48,848 nt of DNA from Clostridiaceae bacterium. Its GTDB lineage: Bacteria > Bacillota > Clostridia > Oscillospirales > Acutalibacteraceae. Shown here in pieces: positions 42,095 to 48,848 of the stretch. The notes beneath the pieces were generated by a model. That model ran no database searches, was not told where the DNA came from, and was given only the letters and a program-made list of their open reading frames with translations. How positions within the stretch are numbered: the first letter of the stretch is position 1; each line of letters opens with the position of its first letter. The DNA lies in assembly GCA_016293225.1 (NCBI GenBank), contig JAEDEQ010000004.1, positions 1 to 48,848 of the forward strand, in the 5' to 3' direction. A program made the position numbers and the translations under genes.

Positions 42095-42328
42095 CACTCA
42101 TACTTCGGCGAATGGACGGTAACAAAAGAAGCAACAGCTTTTGAGTACGGCGAAAAGGTTCAGCCGAACGGCTCCGTTTTTGTCAAGATTCCTCTCCGGG
42201 ACGGCTACAGCGCGGAAAAGACCGTTGTGTATTACATAACCAACGACGGCAGGCTTGAAAAAATTGACAGCCGCGTTGAGGACGGATATATCATTTTTAA
42301 ACCAATCGCAAAAAACCAACTCAACCCA
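42095..42328 (+). pseudogene. Out-of-frame C-terminal domain remnant of the LRR protein
   Basis: Directly after the LRR stop, the -1 frame reads HSYFGEWTVTKEATAFEYGE, then KIPLRDGYSAEKTVVYYITNDG and DSRVEDGYIIFKP. Such Trp/Tyr-rich modules commonly close secreted LRR proteins of gut Firmicutes. There is no start codon with an RBS, so it reads as the tail of the LRR gene lost by a frameshift. It breaks off where repeat copy 3 begins. Confidence 0.65.
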
Positions 42329-42353
42329 CCGCTTGACTTTTGTCGGGCGGCCG
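42329..42353 (+). repeat. Promoter-bearing repeat, copy 3
   Basis: CCGCTTGACTTTTGTCGGG followed by CGGCCG; identical to copy 2 over 25 bases. It lies exactly at the break of the LRR remnant and just before the lysR-type gene. Confidence 0.8.
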
Positions 42354-42361
42354 GGTATCAT
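42333..42361 (+). promoter_or_regulatory. Promoter within repeat copy 3, upstream of the LysR gene
   Basis: TTGACT (42333-42338), 17-bp spacer, TATCAT (42356-42361). The start point near 42368 falls inside the 5' arm of the next hairpin, so transcripts begun here would not form the terminator and could reach the LysR gene. Confidence 0.65.
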
Positions 42362-42400
42362 AAAAGGGCAGCTTCACACAGTTGCCCTTTTATTATTTTT
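42362..42400 (+). terminator. Terminator stopping upstream readthrough
   Basis: AAAAGGGCA (42362-42370) pairs with TGCCCTTTT (42383-42391), followed by ATTATTTTTT. It would stop transcripts from the LRR gene 14 bp before the LysR start. Confidence 0.8.
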
Positions 42401-42413
42401 TACGGAGAAAACT

Positions 42414-43304
42414 ATGGATATTAAAAAGCTTGAAGTTTTCATCAACGCCGTTGATCTCGGAAGCCTCACAAAGGTTGCCGAGGTGATGGGCTATACCCAA
42501 TCGGGAATAACGCACGTTATAAGCGCACTTGAAAAGGAAATGGGCTTTCCCCTGCTCATAAGGAGCAGAAACGGCGTTTCCCCAACCCCCGAGGGCGCAC
42601 GCCTCATTCCGTCAATCCGCGCAATGCTTGTCCACTCCGGTCAGCTTGAAAAGGAAATTTCCCTTATCAGGCAGCACAAAACCGGCGTTATCAGGGTTGC
42701 GGCGTATGCAAGCATGCTCATGCACTGGCTTCCGCTCATTGTTAAAAAGTTTCATGAAAAATTTCCGGACATCGCCGTTGAGCTCAGCTCCTCAAGCATT
42801 GACGGAACCTATCAGATGCTCGAAGCCGGAGACATTGACCTTGCCTTTGCAAGCAGACAGAAAGCGTATCCGGATTTTGACTACATTCACCTGCGCAACG
42901 ATTCGCTGCTTGCAATTCTGCCGGATACCGAGGAAAACAGAAAGCTCAACTGCTTTCCGATAAGCCTTTATGAGGGCGAGGACTTCATAATGCCGTATTT
43001 CGGCTTTGACAAGGACATTCTCTGCGTTTTTGAGCGCGAGGGAGTCATGCCGAATATTGAGCCGACCTATGTTGACGATCAAACGGTCATAATCATGGTT
43101 GAGCACAAAATGGGAATAAGTATGCTCTCCGAGCTTGTTATGCAAGGCAACACAAACAGCGTTATTTCCCTACCCGTTGTTCCCGAGGCTCACCGCGAAC
43201 TTGTTATCGTACTGAAATCATTAAAAACCGCTTCGCTTCATGTCCGCGAATTCATCAACTGCTCAAAGGAAACCCTTGCGGAAATTTACGGTGACGAAAG
43301 ATAA
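42414..43304 (+). CDS. LysR-family transcriptional regulator
   Basis: A 296-aa DNA-binding regulator. The N-terminal winged helix-turn-helix (about 1-60) reads MDIKKLEVFINAVDLGSLTK and AEVMGYTQSGITHVISALEK; the effector-binding periplasmic-type domain follows (about 90-290). ACGGAGAA precedes the ATG, and a longer in-frame frame would cross the terminator. LysR proteins usually act on adjacent genes. The nearest target is the branched-chain amino acid transporter 320 bp downstream, although that operon has its own promoter; the effector is unknown. Confidence 0.9.
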   Translation: MDIKKLEVFINAVDLGSLTKVAEVMGYTQSGITHVISALEKEMGFPLLIRSRNGVSPTPEGARLIPSIRAMLVHSGQLEKEISLIRQHKTGVIRVAAYASMLMHWLPLIVKKFHEKFPDIAVELSSSSIDGTYQMLEAGDIDLAFASRQKAYPDFDYIHLRNDSLLAILPDTEENRKLNCFPISLYEGEDFIMPYFGFDKDILCVFEREGVMPNIEPTYVDDQTVIIMVEHKMGISMLSELVMQGNTNSVISLPVVPEAHRELVIVLKSLKTASLHVREFINCSKETLAEIYGDER

Positions 43305-43378
43305 GCGTCAGCTATTCCGAGCAGTACGCTATACATTACATATTGTAATATTTACGCTTTAAAGCAGCAATTTGCTTT

Positions 43379-43423
43379 GGCGGCTTATCAGGACTGTTAA
43401 CGGTTCGATAAGCCGCTGTTTTT
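43379..43423 (+). terminator. Terminator after the LysR gene
   Basis: GCGGCTTATC (43380-43389) pairs with GATAAGCCGC (43407-43416) and is followed by TGTTTTTTG. The gap 43305-43626 otherwise holds the livJ promoter and an 85-nt leader. Confidence 0.85.
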
Positions 43424-43505
43424 TGTGCATTATGCTGTAATAATTGTTGAATTTTTGGTGTTTTAGTGCAAAAAACAGAAAAATTACAACCTTTAATGAA
43501 CCTTA

Positions 43506-43534
43506 TTGACAATTAAAAAATGTAATGCTATAAT
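43506..43534 (+). promoter_or_regulatory. Promoter of the liv operon
   Basis: TTGACA (43506-43511), 17-bp spacer, TATAAT (43529-43534). The leader contains a small GGAGCC-TTCG-GGGTTACC element that I could not match to a known riboswitch. Confidence 0.88.
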
Positions 43535-43626
43535 TCTTTCAACATACCGATAGAGGAGCCTTCGGGGTTACCCGCAAAAGTTCCCTTAGATATGAAAACA
43601 AAAGTTTCAGAAAGGACGAATTATCA

Positions 43627-44832
43627 ATGAAAACCTTTAAAAGAGTTATGGCTCTTGTAATGGTCGCCGCTCTTTGCCTTGTCTGCTTTGCAGCCTGCGG
43701 CGGCACAAAGGATGAAACAACAGCACCGGCCGCTCCGGACGGCAGCTCAAGCGCTCCCGCAGTAGACGGTGCAGCCTTCAAGATCGGTTCAACCGGACCG
43801 CTCACCGGTGAAGCTGCAATTTACGGCACCGCTGTTATGAACGCGGCAAAGATTGCCGTTGACGAAATCAACGCCGAGGGCAAAATTAAGTTTGAGTTCA
43901 AGGGCGAAGATGACGTTGCAGACGGCGAAACCGCTGTTAACGCTTACAACAAGCTTATGGACTGGGGCATGCAGATCCTTATGGGTCCCGTTACCACAGG
44001 TTCTTCAATCGCCGTTGGTGCAAAGAGCTATGAAGACAGAGTCTTTTCGCTCACTCCGTCAGGTTCCTCAACCGACATCATCTCCGGCAAGGATAACTTC
44101 TTCCAGGTTTGCTTCACCGACCCCAACCAGGGCACAGGTTCAGCCGACTACATGGCAGAAAACATGAAGGACACCAAGGTTGCCGTTATCTATCGTAACG
44201 ATGACGCATATTCACAGGGAATCCACGACACATTTGTTAAGGAAGCCAAGGCCAAGGGCGTTGAGGTTGTTTATGAGGGCACCTTCACCAAGGACACCGC
44301 AACAGACTTCTCCGTTCAGCTCACCGCTGCCAAGAATGCAAAGGCTGACACCATCTTCCTTCCCATCTACTATCAGCCCGCGTCAGTCATCCTCAAGCAG
44401 GCTAACGACATGGGTTACAAGCCGACCTTCTTCGGTGTTGACGGCATGGACGGTATCCTTACCATGGAAGGCTTTGACGCCAAGCTTGCCGAGGGCGTAA
44501 TGCTCCTTACTCCGTTCTCAGCCGATGCTGACGACGCTAAGACCCAGGCTTTCGTCAAAAAGTATAAGGAAGCTTACGGCGACACTCCGAACCAGTTTGC
44601 AGCCGACGCTTATGACGGAATCTATATCATTGCGGACGCTCTTCAGAAAGCAGGCTGCACAGCCGATATGTCCGCAAAGGAAATCTGCGAAAAGCTCATT
44701 GAAGTTATGCCGACCCTCAAGTTTGACGGTCTTACCGGCGAGGGTATGACATGGTCAAAGACCGGTGAGGTTTCAAAGGCTCCGCGCGCAGTTGTTATCA
44801 AAGACGGCGTATATGTTACTCCCGGCAAATAA
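43627..44832 (+). CDS. livJ: Branched-chain amino acid ABC transporter, binding lipoprotein
   Basis: Extracellular receptor of a Liv-type importer for leucine, isoleucine and valine. The 401-aa lipoprotein has a signal peptide with lipobox Cys24 (CFAACGG) and a Thr/Ala/Ser linker. The type I periplasmic-binding fold shows IGSTGPLTGEAAIYG at its start, ALTPSGSST-like LTPSGSSTDI, and AADAYDGIYIIADAL. AGAAAGGAC precedes the ATG. It is separated from livH by a terminator-type hairpin and a second stem, which should give the receptor higher mRNA levels than the permeases. Specificity is inferred from family and neighbours. Confidence 0.95.
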   Translation: MKTFKRVMALVMVAALCLVCFAACGGTKDETTAPAAPDGSSSAPAVDGAAFKIGSTGPLTGEAAIYGTAVMNAAKIAVDEINAEGKIKFEFKGEDDVADGETAVNAYNKLMDWGMQILMGPVTTGSSIAVGAKSYEDRVFSLTPSGSSTDIISGKDNFFQVCFTDPNQGTGSADYMAENMKDTKVAVIYRNDDAYSQGIHDTFVKEAKAKGVEVVYEGTFTKDTATDFSVQLTAAKNAKADTIFLPIYYQPASVILKQANDMGYKPTFFGVDGMDGILTMEGFDAKLAEGVMLLTPFSADADDAKTQAFVKKYKEAYGDTPNQFAADAYDGIYIIADALQKAGCTADMSAKEICEKLIEVMPTLKFDGLTGEGMTWSKTGEVSKAPRAVVIKDGVYVTPGK

Positions 44833-44867
44833 TTAAGACTGCTTTTCTCCTCTTTATATTAAAAAGC

Positions 44868-44913
44868 GCCGACCGTCCGAGCATCCGTATTCGGCGGTCG
44901 GCATTTTTATTTT
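44868..44913 (+). terminator. Partial terminator between livJ and livH
   Basis: GCCGACCGTCCG (44868-44879, preceded by GC) pairs with CGGCGGTCGGC (44892-44902), followed by ATTTTTATTTT. As livH to livF lack another promoter that I can see, it probably works as an attenuating readthrough terminator. Confidence 0.8.
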
Positions 44914-44917
44914 AAGT

Positions 44918-44969
44918 TTGAGGTTTCTGAAAACCTCCCGTAAAAAACGAGGGCTTTCAGAGACCTCAA
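44918..44969 (+). promoter_or_regulatory. Second intercistronic stem-loop before livH
   Basis: A 15-bp stem with one G-U pair (TTGAGGTTTCTGAAA / TTTCAGAGACCTCAA) and an inner CCTC/GAGG. It has no U tract, so it may protect the 5' end of the livHMGF message after processing. Confidence 0.65.
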
Positions 44970-45046
44970 GAAAAAAATGACAAATCAAATGTTTTAAGCG
45001 CCTGTTTTCGGACGTTTAAAAAAAGTATCAAATCGAGGTGTATTAA

Positions 45047-45925
45047 ATGGAGTTTCTTTCATATTTAATCAGCGGAATCAGCCTCGGAAGCGTTTATGCG
45101 ATTATCGCCCTCGGCTACACAATGGTTTACGGCATTGCAAAAATGCTGAACTTTGCCCACGGCGACGTTATCATGATCGGCGGCTATATTTCATATATCA
45201 CCGTTTCATCGCTGAATGTTCCCGGCTGGCTTTCGGTAATTATCGCAATGATCGTCTGCACAATTCTGGGCGTTGTTATTGAGGGCCTTGCATATAAACC
45301 GCTGCGTTCCGCTCCGTCGCTTGCGGTTCTCATCACGGCTATCGGCGTTTCATATTTTCTTCAGAACTCCGCCCTTCTCATCTGGGGCGCAGACCCAAAG
45401 ACCTATAAACCACTTGTTGACGGCAACTTCAAGCTTTTCGACGGTCAGCTTTCAATCTCATATGTTTCAATTCTGACCATTGTTGCCTGCATAGTTATCA
45501 TGATAGCCCTCTCCCTCTTCACCTCAAAAAGCAAAATGGGCAAGGCAATGCGTGCCTGCTCGGAGGATAAGGGTGCAGCCCAGCTTATGGGTATCAACGT
45601 TAACTTTACAATTTCCGTCACTTTTGCAATCGGCTCTGCCCTTGCTGCAATAGCCGGCGTACTTCTTCTTTCGTCCTATCCGTCACTTATGCCGACAACC
45701 GGCTCAATGCCCGGCATTAAGGCGTTTACTGCGGCTGTTTTCGGCGGAATCGGTTCAATTCCCGGCGCTTTCCTCGGCGGCATTCTCCTCGGCGTTATCG
45801 AGTCGTTTGCCAAAGCATATATTTCAACTCAGCTTGCAAACTCTATAGTTTTTGCTGTTTTGATTATCGTGCTTCTTGTCCGTCCCACCGGACTTCTCGG
45901 CAAGCGTATTCAGGAAAAGGTTTAA
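45047..45925 (+). CDS. livH: Branched-chain amino acid ABC permease LivH
   Basis: Inner-membrane permease subunit of the Liv importer. The 292-aa protein has about eight hydrophobic segments and the family motifs GSVYAIIALGYTMVYGI, LNFAHGDVIMIGGYI, RACSEDKGAAQLMGI (the ATPase-coupling loop) and GGIGSIPGAFLGGILLGV. The RBS is GAGGTG. It pairs with LivM encoded 12 bp downstream. Substrate follows from the operon context. Confidence 0.95.
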   Translation: MEFLSYLISGISLGSVYAIIALGYTMVYGIAKMLNFAHGDVIMIGGYISYITVSSLNVPGWLSVIIAMIVCTILGVVIEGLAYKPLRSAPSLAVLITAIGVSYFLQNSALLIWGADPKTYKPLVDGNFKLFDGQLSISYVSILTIVACIVIMIALSLFTSKSKMGKAMRACSEDKGAAQLMGINVNFTISVTFAIGSALAAIAGVLLLSSYPSLMPTTGSMPGIKAFTAAVFGGIGSIPGAFLGGILLGVIESFAKAYISTQLANSIVFAVLIIVLLVRPTGLLGKRIQEKV

Positions 45926-45937
45926 GGGGGGTCCGAT

Positions 45938-47014
45938 ATGAGTAAAACTAAAAATATAAAAAAAGGCTCCGTTAGAAACATCATCACCTACGCTCTGGTC
46001 ATTGTTTCCTTTATCCTTGTTACTGTTTTTTCAAAGGCAGGACTTCTCAGCCGCTCCGCTCAGGGACTTCTGGTTCCCGTTTGCTGCTATATCGTAATGG
46101 CAATCTCGCTGAACCTCACCGTCGGCGTTCTCGGCGAGCTGAGTCTCGGTCATGCAGGCTTCATGAGTATCGGCGCATTCACGGGCGTCATTGTTTCAAT
46201 GAGTCTTCAGGCCGCAATTCCGAGCACCGCTCTGAGGCTCCTTGTTGCAATTCTTTCCGGCATGATAACGGCAGCCGTTGCCGGCTTCCTTATCGGTATT
46301 CCGGTTCTGAAGCTTCGCGGCGACTACCTTGCCATAGTTACCCTTGCTTTCGGCGAAATCATCAAAGAGCTCATCAACTGTCTGCTCGTCGGCATTGACG
46401 AAAACGGACTGCACTTCATTTTCAACCCCACCGGAACAAAAAGCGCCGACGACCTCGGTCTTTCGGAAACGGGCAGGGTTCTCATCAAGGGCGCACAGGG
46501 CGCAACGGGCACACAAACGATTGCAAACTTTACCGCCGGCTTCATTCTCATTATTGTGGCTCTGATAATCGTTCTCAACTTTGTCAACAGCCGTACCGGC
46601 CGTGCAGTTCTTGCTATCCGCGACAACAGGATTGCGGCTGAATCCTGCGGCATCAACATCACAAAATATAAGATGATAGCTTTTGTAATTTCCGCTTCGA
46701 TTGCCGGCGCGGCAGGCGCACTTTACGGAATGAACTATTCAAATCTTACCTCGGCAAAATTTGACTTCAACACGTCCATTCTTATCCTCGTCTTTGTTGT
46801 TCTCGGCGGACTCGGAAATATGCTCGGTTCAATCATAGCGGCAACTGTTCTCTATGTTCTGCCCGAAGCGCTGCGCGAGTTCTCCGACTACAGAATGCTC
46901 ATGTATGCTATAGTTCTTATCCTTGTTATGCTTGCAACCAACAACCCGGCAGTCAAAAATCTTTTCATGAAGATAATTCCCGGTAAAAAGAAAAAGGAGG
47001 GAGCCGCGAAATGA
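45938..47014 (+). CDS. livM: Branched-chain amino acid ABC permease LivM
   Basis: Second permease subunit, 358 aa. Motifs include LNLTVGVLGELSLGHAGFM, GIPVLKLRGDYLAIVTLAFGEI and the coupling loop AIRDNRIAAESCGINITKYK. About ten membrane segments are visible, and the C-terminus is basic (KIIPGKKKKEGAAK). AAGGGGGG-type RBS lies before the ATG. The livG start overlaps its stop by 4 bp, so permease and ATPase are coupled in translation. Confidence 0.95.
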   Translation: MSKTKNIKKGSVRNIITYALVIVSFILVTVFSKAGLLSRSAQGLLVPVCCYIVMAISLNLTVGVLGELSLGHAGFMSIGAFTGVIVSMSLQAAIPSTALRLLVAILSGMITAAVAGFLIGIPVLKLRGDYLAIVTLAFGEIIKELINCLLVGIDENGLHFIFNPTGTKSADDLGLSETGRVLIKGAQGATGTQTIANFTAGFILIIVALIIVLNFVNSRTGRAVLAIRDNRIAAESCGINITKYKMIAFVISASIAGAAGALYGMNYSNLTSAKFDFNTSILILVFVVLGGLGNMLGSIIAATVLYVLPEALREFSDYRMLMYAIVLILVMLATNNPAVKNLFMKIIPGKKKKEGAAK

Positions 47015-47859
47015 AAAACTTTGAAAAAGGCAACATGGTTCCCGTTCCGAGCCATTCGATAATTCCCGAAAGAGATGTCGGCGAAACTCCGGTTCTCGAA
47101 TGTATCCACCTCGGAATCGACTTCGGCGGTCTTCGCGCCGTTGACGACTTCAACTTTACAATCGGCAAGACGGAGATTGCAGGTCTTATCGGTCCGAACG
47201 GTGCCGGAAAAACCACAATTTTCAACCTGCTGACAAAGGTGTATACCCCGACAAGGGGAACAATCATCATCAACGGCATGGATACCTCCGGAAAAAACAC
47301 CGTTCAGATCAACAAGATGGGTGTTGCAAGAACATTCCAGAACATCCGCCTTTTCTCCAACCTCTCCGTTGAGGACAATGTAAGGATAGGTCTCCACAAT
47401 CAGGAAAAATACACAACCGCATCGGGCATTCTCCGCCTCCCCTCCTACTGGAAAAAGGAAAAGGCCATGCATGAAAGAGCCATGGAGCTGCTTTCAATCT
47501 TCGGAATGGAGGACGTTGCCGATTGGAAAGCCGGTTCGCTCCCCTACGGCGCGCAAAGACGGCTTGAAATTGTCCGCGCACTTGCAACCGATCCAAAGCT
47601 TCTTCTTCTTGACGAGCCGGCGGCCGGTATGAACCCGAACGAAACAGCCGACCTGATGGAGAACATTGTTAAAATCCGTGACACGTTCAAAATTGCCGTT
47701 CTCCTCATTGAGCACGATATGAACCTTGTTATGGGTATCTGCGAAGGCATTTGCGTTCTGAACTTCGGTCAGATTATTGCAAAGGGTACGGCAGAAGAAA
47801 TCCAGTCCAACCCGGCCGTTATCGAAGCTTACCTCGGCAACAAGAAAAAGGAGGACTGA
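47011..47859 (+). CDS. livG: Branched-chain amino acid ABC ATPase LivG
   Basis: Cytoplasmic ATPase subunit, 282 aa. It carries Walker A GPNGAGKTT, the family ARTFQNIRLF Q-loop segment, a signature LPYGAQRRLEIVRAL and Walker B LLLLDEPAAGMNP, then the switch His in LLIEHDMNLV. An extra N-terminal stretch of about 28 residues (including VPVPSHSIIPERD) precedes the usual start of the domain. This may be real, as the overlap with livM fits, or translation may begin at the internal Met9. Confidence 0.95.
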   Translation: MKNFEKGNMVPVPSHSIIPERDVGETPVLECIHLGIDFGGLRAVDDFNFTIGKTEIAGLIGPNGAGKTTIFNLLTKVYTPTRGTIIINGMDTSGKNTVQINKMGVARTFQNIRLFSNLSVEDNVRIGLHNQEKYTTASGILRLPSYWKKEKAMHERAMELLSIFGMEDVADWKAGSLPYGAQRRLEIVRALATDPKLLLLDEPAAGMNPNETADLMENIVKIRDTFKIAVLLIEHDMNLVMGICEGICVLNFGQIIAKGTAEEIQSNPAVIEAYLGNKKKED

Positions 47860-47863
47860 TAAA

Positions 47864-48568
47864 ATGGCAATGTTAAAGGTTGACAACATCAATGTCTATT
47901 ACGGCAGTATCCACGCCATCAAGGATATCAGCTTTGAGGTTGAGCAGGGCGAGATTGTTACTCTCATCGGCGCAAACGGCGCAGGAAAAAGCACAACGCT
48001 CCAGACGGTTTCGGGTCTTCTGCATTCAAAGACCGGTTCCATAACCTTCCTCGGCGAGCGCATTGACAATGTTCCGGCGCACAAGCTTGTTGCAAAGGGA
48101 CTTGCTCAGGTTCCGGAGGGCAGACGAATTTTTCTTCAGATGTCCGTTATGGAGAACCTGCAGATGGGCGCTTACACAAGCAAGGGCGACACAAAGGACG
48201 ACCTTGAAAACGTTTTTGAGCGTTTCCCCCGCCTTAAAGAGAGGAAGAACCAGATTGCCGGAACGCTTTCCGGCGGCGAGCAGCAGATGCTTGCAATGGG
48301 CAGAGCGCTCATGAGCCGCCCGAAGCTTATGATGCTTGACGAACCGTCAATGGGTCTTGCGCCTATCCTTGTTGAGCAGATTTTTGATATTATCAAGGAG
48401 CTTCACAAGGCAGGCACAACTATCCTCCTTGTTGAACAGAACGCTGAAATGGCACTGCAAGTTGCGAACAGAGCCTATGTTCTTGAGTCGGGCAGAATCA
48501 CCCTCACCGGAACGGGCGCAGAGCTTGCCGCAAGCGACCAAATTAAAAAGGCTTATCTCGGCGGCTGA
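47864..48568 (+). CDS. livF: Branched-chain amino acid ABC ATPase LivF
   Basis: Second ATPase subunit, 234 aa, working with LivG. It shows NVYYGSIHAIKDISFEV, Walker A GANGAGKST, signature LSGGEQQMLAMGRAL and Walker B LMMLDEPSMGLAP, with the switch His replaced by Gln-Asn (LLVEQNAEMAL), as is normal for LivF. The start at 47864 follows an AAGGAGG site; a longer frame would overlap livG. It ends the operon, followed by a strong terminator. Confidence 0.96.
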   Translation: MAMLKVDNINVYYGSIHAIKDISFEVEQGEIVTLIGANGAGKSTTLQTVSGLLHSKTGSITFLGERIDNVPAHKLVAKGLAQVPEGRRIFLQMSVMENLQMGAYTSKGDTKDDLENVFERFPRLKERKNQIAGTLSGGEQQMLAMGRALMSRPKLMMLDEPSMGLAPILVEQIFDIIKELHKAGTTILLVEQNAEMALQVANRAYVLESGRITLTGTGAELAASDQIKKAYLGG

Positions 48569-48589
48569 TACCGTTATAACAATAAGTTA

Positions 48590-48629
48590 CCCCCGAAGAA
48601 GTTCAGAACGCTTCTTCGGGGGTTGTTGT
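48590..48629 (+). terminator. Terminator of the liv operon
   Basis: CCCCCGAAGAAG (48590-48601) pairs perfectly with CTTCTTCGGGGG (48611-48622), followed by TTGTTGTT. Confidence 0.85.
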
Positions 48630-48671
48630 TATGCGAAAAAGTGGCGGCACAAAAGTACCGCCGTCTTTTTA

Positions 48672-48848
48672 TTAATAGTGATTCACTCCGCACTTACAAA
48701 CCTTGTTCTTTTTGAAAATCTTCTGGAAGAACAGTTTAATCTTAAAGAACAGCTTTGCAATGCCTTTTTTGTGGCAGGCGCAGGAGCAGTTTGCGGACGG
48801 ATTTTCCGGTTCGGTTTCGTCAACTATTGCATAGAAGCTGAAATGCGT
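48672..48848 (-). CDS. C-terminal end of a secreted protein with Cys/His plus amphipathic-helix tail (partial)
   Basis: The last 58 codons of a gene entering from beyond the window edge. It reads THFSFYAIVDETEPENPSA, then NCSCACHKKGIAKLFFKIK, LFFQKIFKKNKVCKCGVNHY and stop. The FSFYAIVDE segment looks like the end of a beta-sandwich repeat domain. The tail pairs a Cys-x-Cys-x-Cys-His cluster and a CxCG...HY end around a Phe/Lys amphipathic helix. I recall this tail from many secreted Oscillospirales proteins, where it may be a sorting or anchoring signal; its role is not established to my knowledge. The Cys-rich protein at 954-1412 has similar elements. Confidence 0.75.
   Translation of the reverse strand, partial: THFSFYAIVDETEPENPSANCSCACHKKGIAKLFFKIKLFFQKIFKKNKVCKCGVNHY

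Noticed and set aside
43541..43600. GATAGAGGAGCC in the livJ leader, recalling part of a lysine riboswitch
   Set aside because: The leader of about 85 nt is far too short for the lysine aptamer and lacks its other conserved blocks.
43594..43629. A 12-codon frame (MKTKVSERTNYQ) overlapping the livJ ATG, a possible leader peptide
   Set aside because: No SD precedes it, it contains no run of branched-chain residues, and the livJ SD is inside it; probably chance.

Overview
The window looks like a chromosomal segment of an anaerobic gut-type Firmicute (class Clostridia, probably Oscillospirales/Ruminococcaceae-like). The evidence is AddAB instead of RecBCD, HrcA/CIRCE control, near-consensus sigma-A promoters with 17-bp spacers and AGGAGG ribosome binding sites, a split PurO/AICAR-transformylase pair, a membrane pyrophosphatase, BspA-type leucine-rich repeats, and a C-terminal Cys/His plus amphipathic-helix motif that I recall from secreted proteins of this group. 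The assignment rests on recognition of the proteins; no search was run.

Layout. (1) 1-1,500, minus strand: three small genes (51, 47 and 152 aa), each with its own strong promoter, strong RBS and terminator, encoding amphipathic or Cys-rich peptides. (2) 1,523-13,584, minus strand: addB-addA, rpmE, yigZ, dgt, dnaG and rpoD (recombination, ribosome, nucleotide and transcription housekeeping). (3) 13,798-20,400, plus strand: histidine phosphatase, ymdB, an orphan peptide-type binding lipoprotein, a shortened FakA-like protein, recG and luxS, probably one transcription unit. (4) 20,497-24,352: a small secreted amphipathic protein behind a perfect consensus promoter, a membrane pyrophosphatase, tRNA-Thr(GGU), and a small alarmone synthetase on the minus strand.

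(5) 24,501-38,204: the purine operon purE-C-F-M-N-O-H-D-L-fhs plus a hypoxanthine-DNA glycosylase. It sits behind a perfect promoter, an unassigned structured RNA leader, and a ZTP (pfl) riboswitch with its own terminator. The genes cover PRPP to IMP except PurB (and PurK, if needed), and fhs supplies the 10-formyl-THF used by PurN and PurH; the ZTP switch senses shortage of that cofactor. (6) 38,260-40,421: htpG under a perfect CIRCE operator, with a palindrome-dense segment wedged between its apparent original RBS and its start codon. (7) 40,430-42,400: an accessory patch with a type I toxin-antitoxin-like locus, three copies of a promoter-bearing 25-bp repeat, a BspA-like LRR gene and its out-of-frame tail. 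(8) 42,414-48,568: a LysR regulator and a complete branched-chain amino acid ABC transporter livJ-H-M-G-F. (9) 48,672-48,848: the C-terminal end of a secreted protein on the minus strand.

The most interesting items are the toxin-antitoxin-like locus whose toxin has AUA where AUG is expected, the bistable-looking RNA upstream of the ZTP riboswitch, the structured insert before htpG, and the set of very strongly driven small amphipathic peptides.
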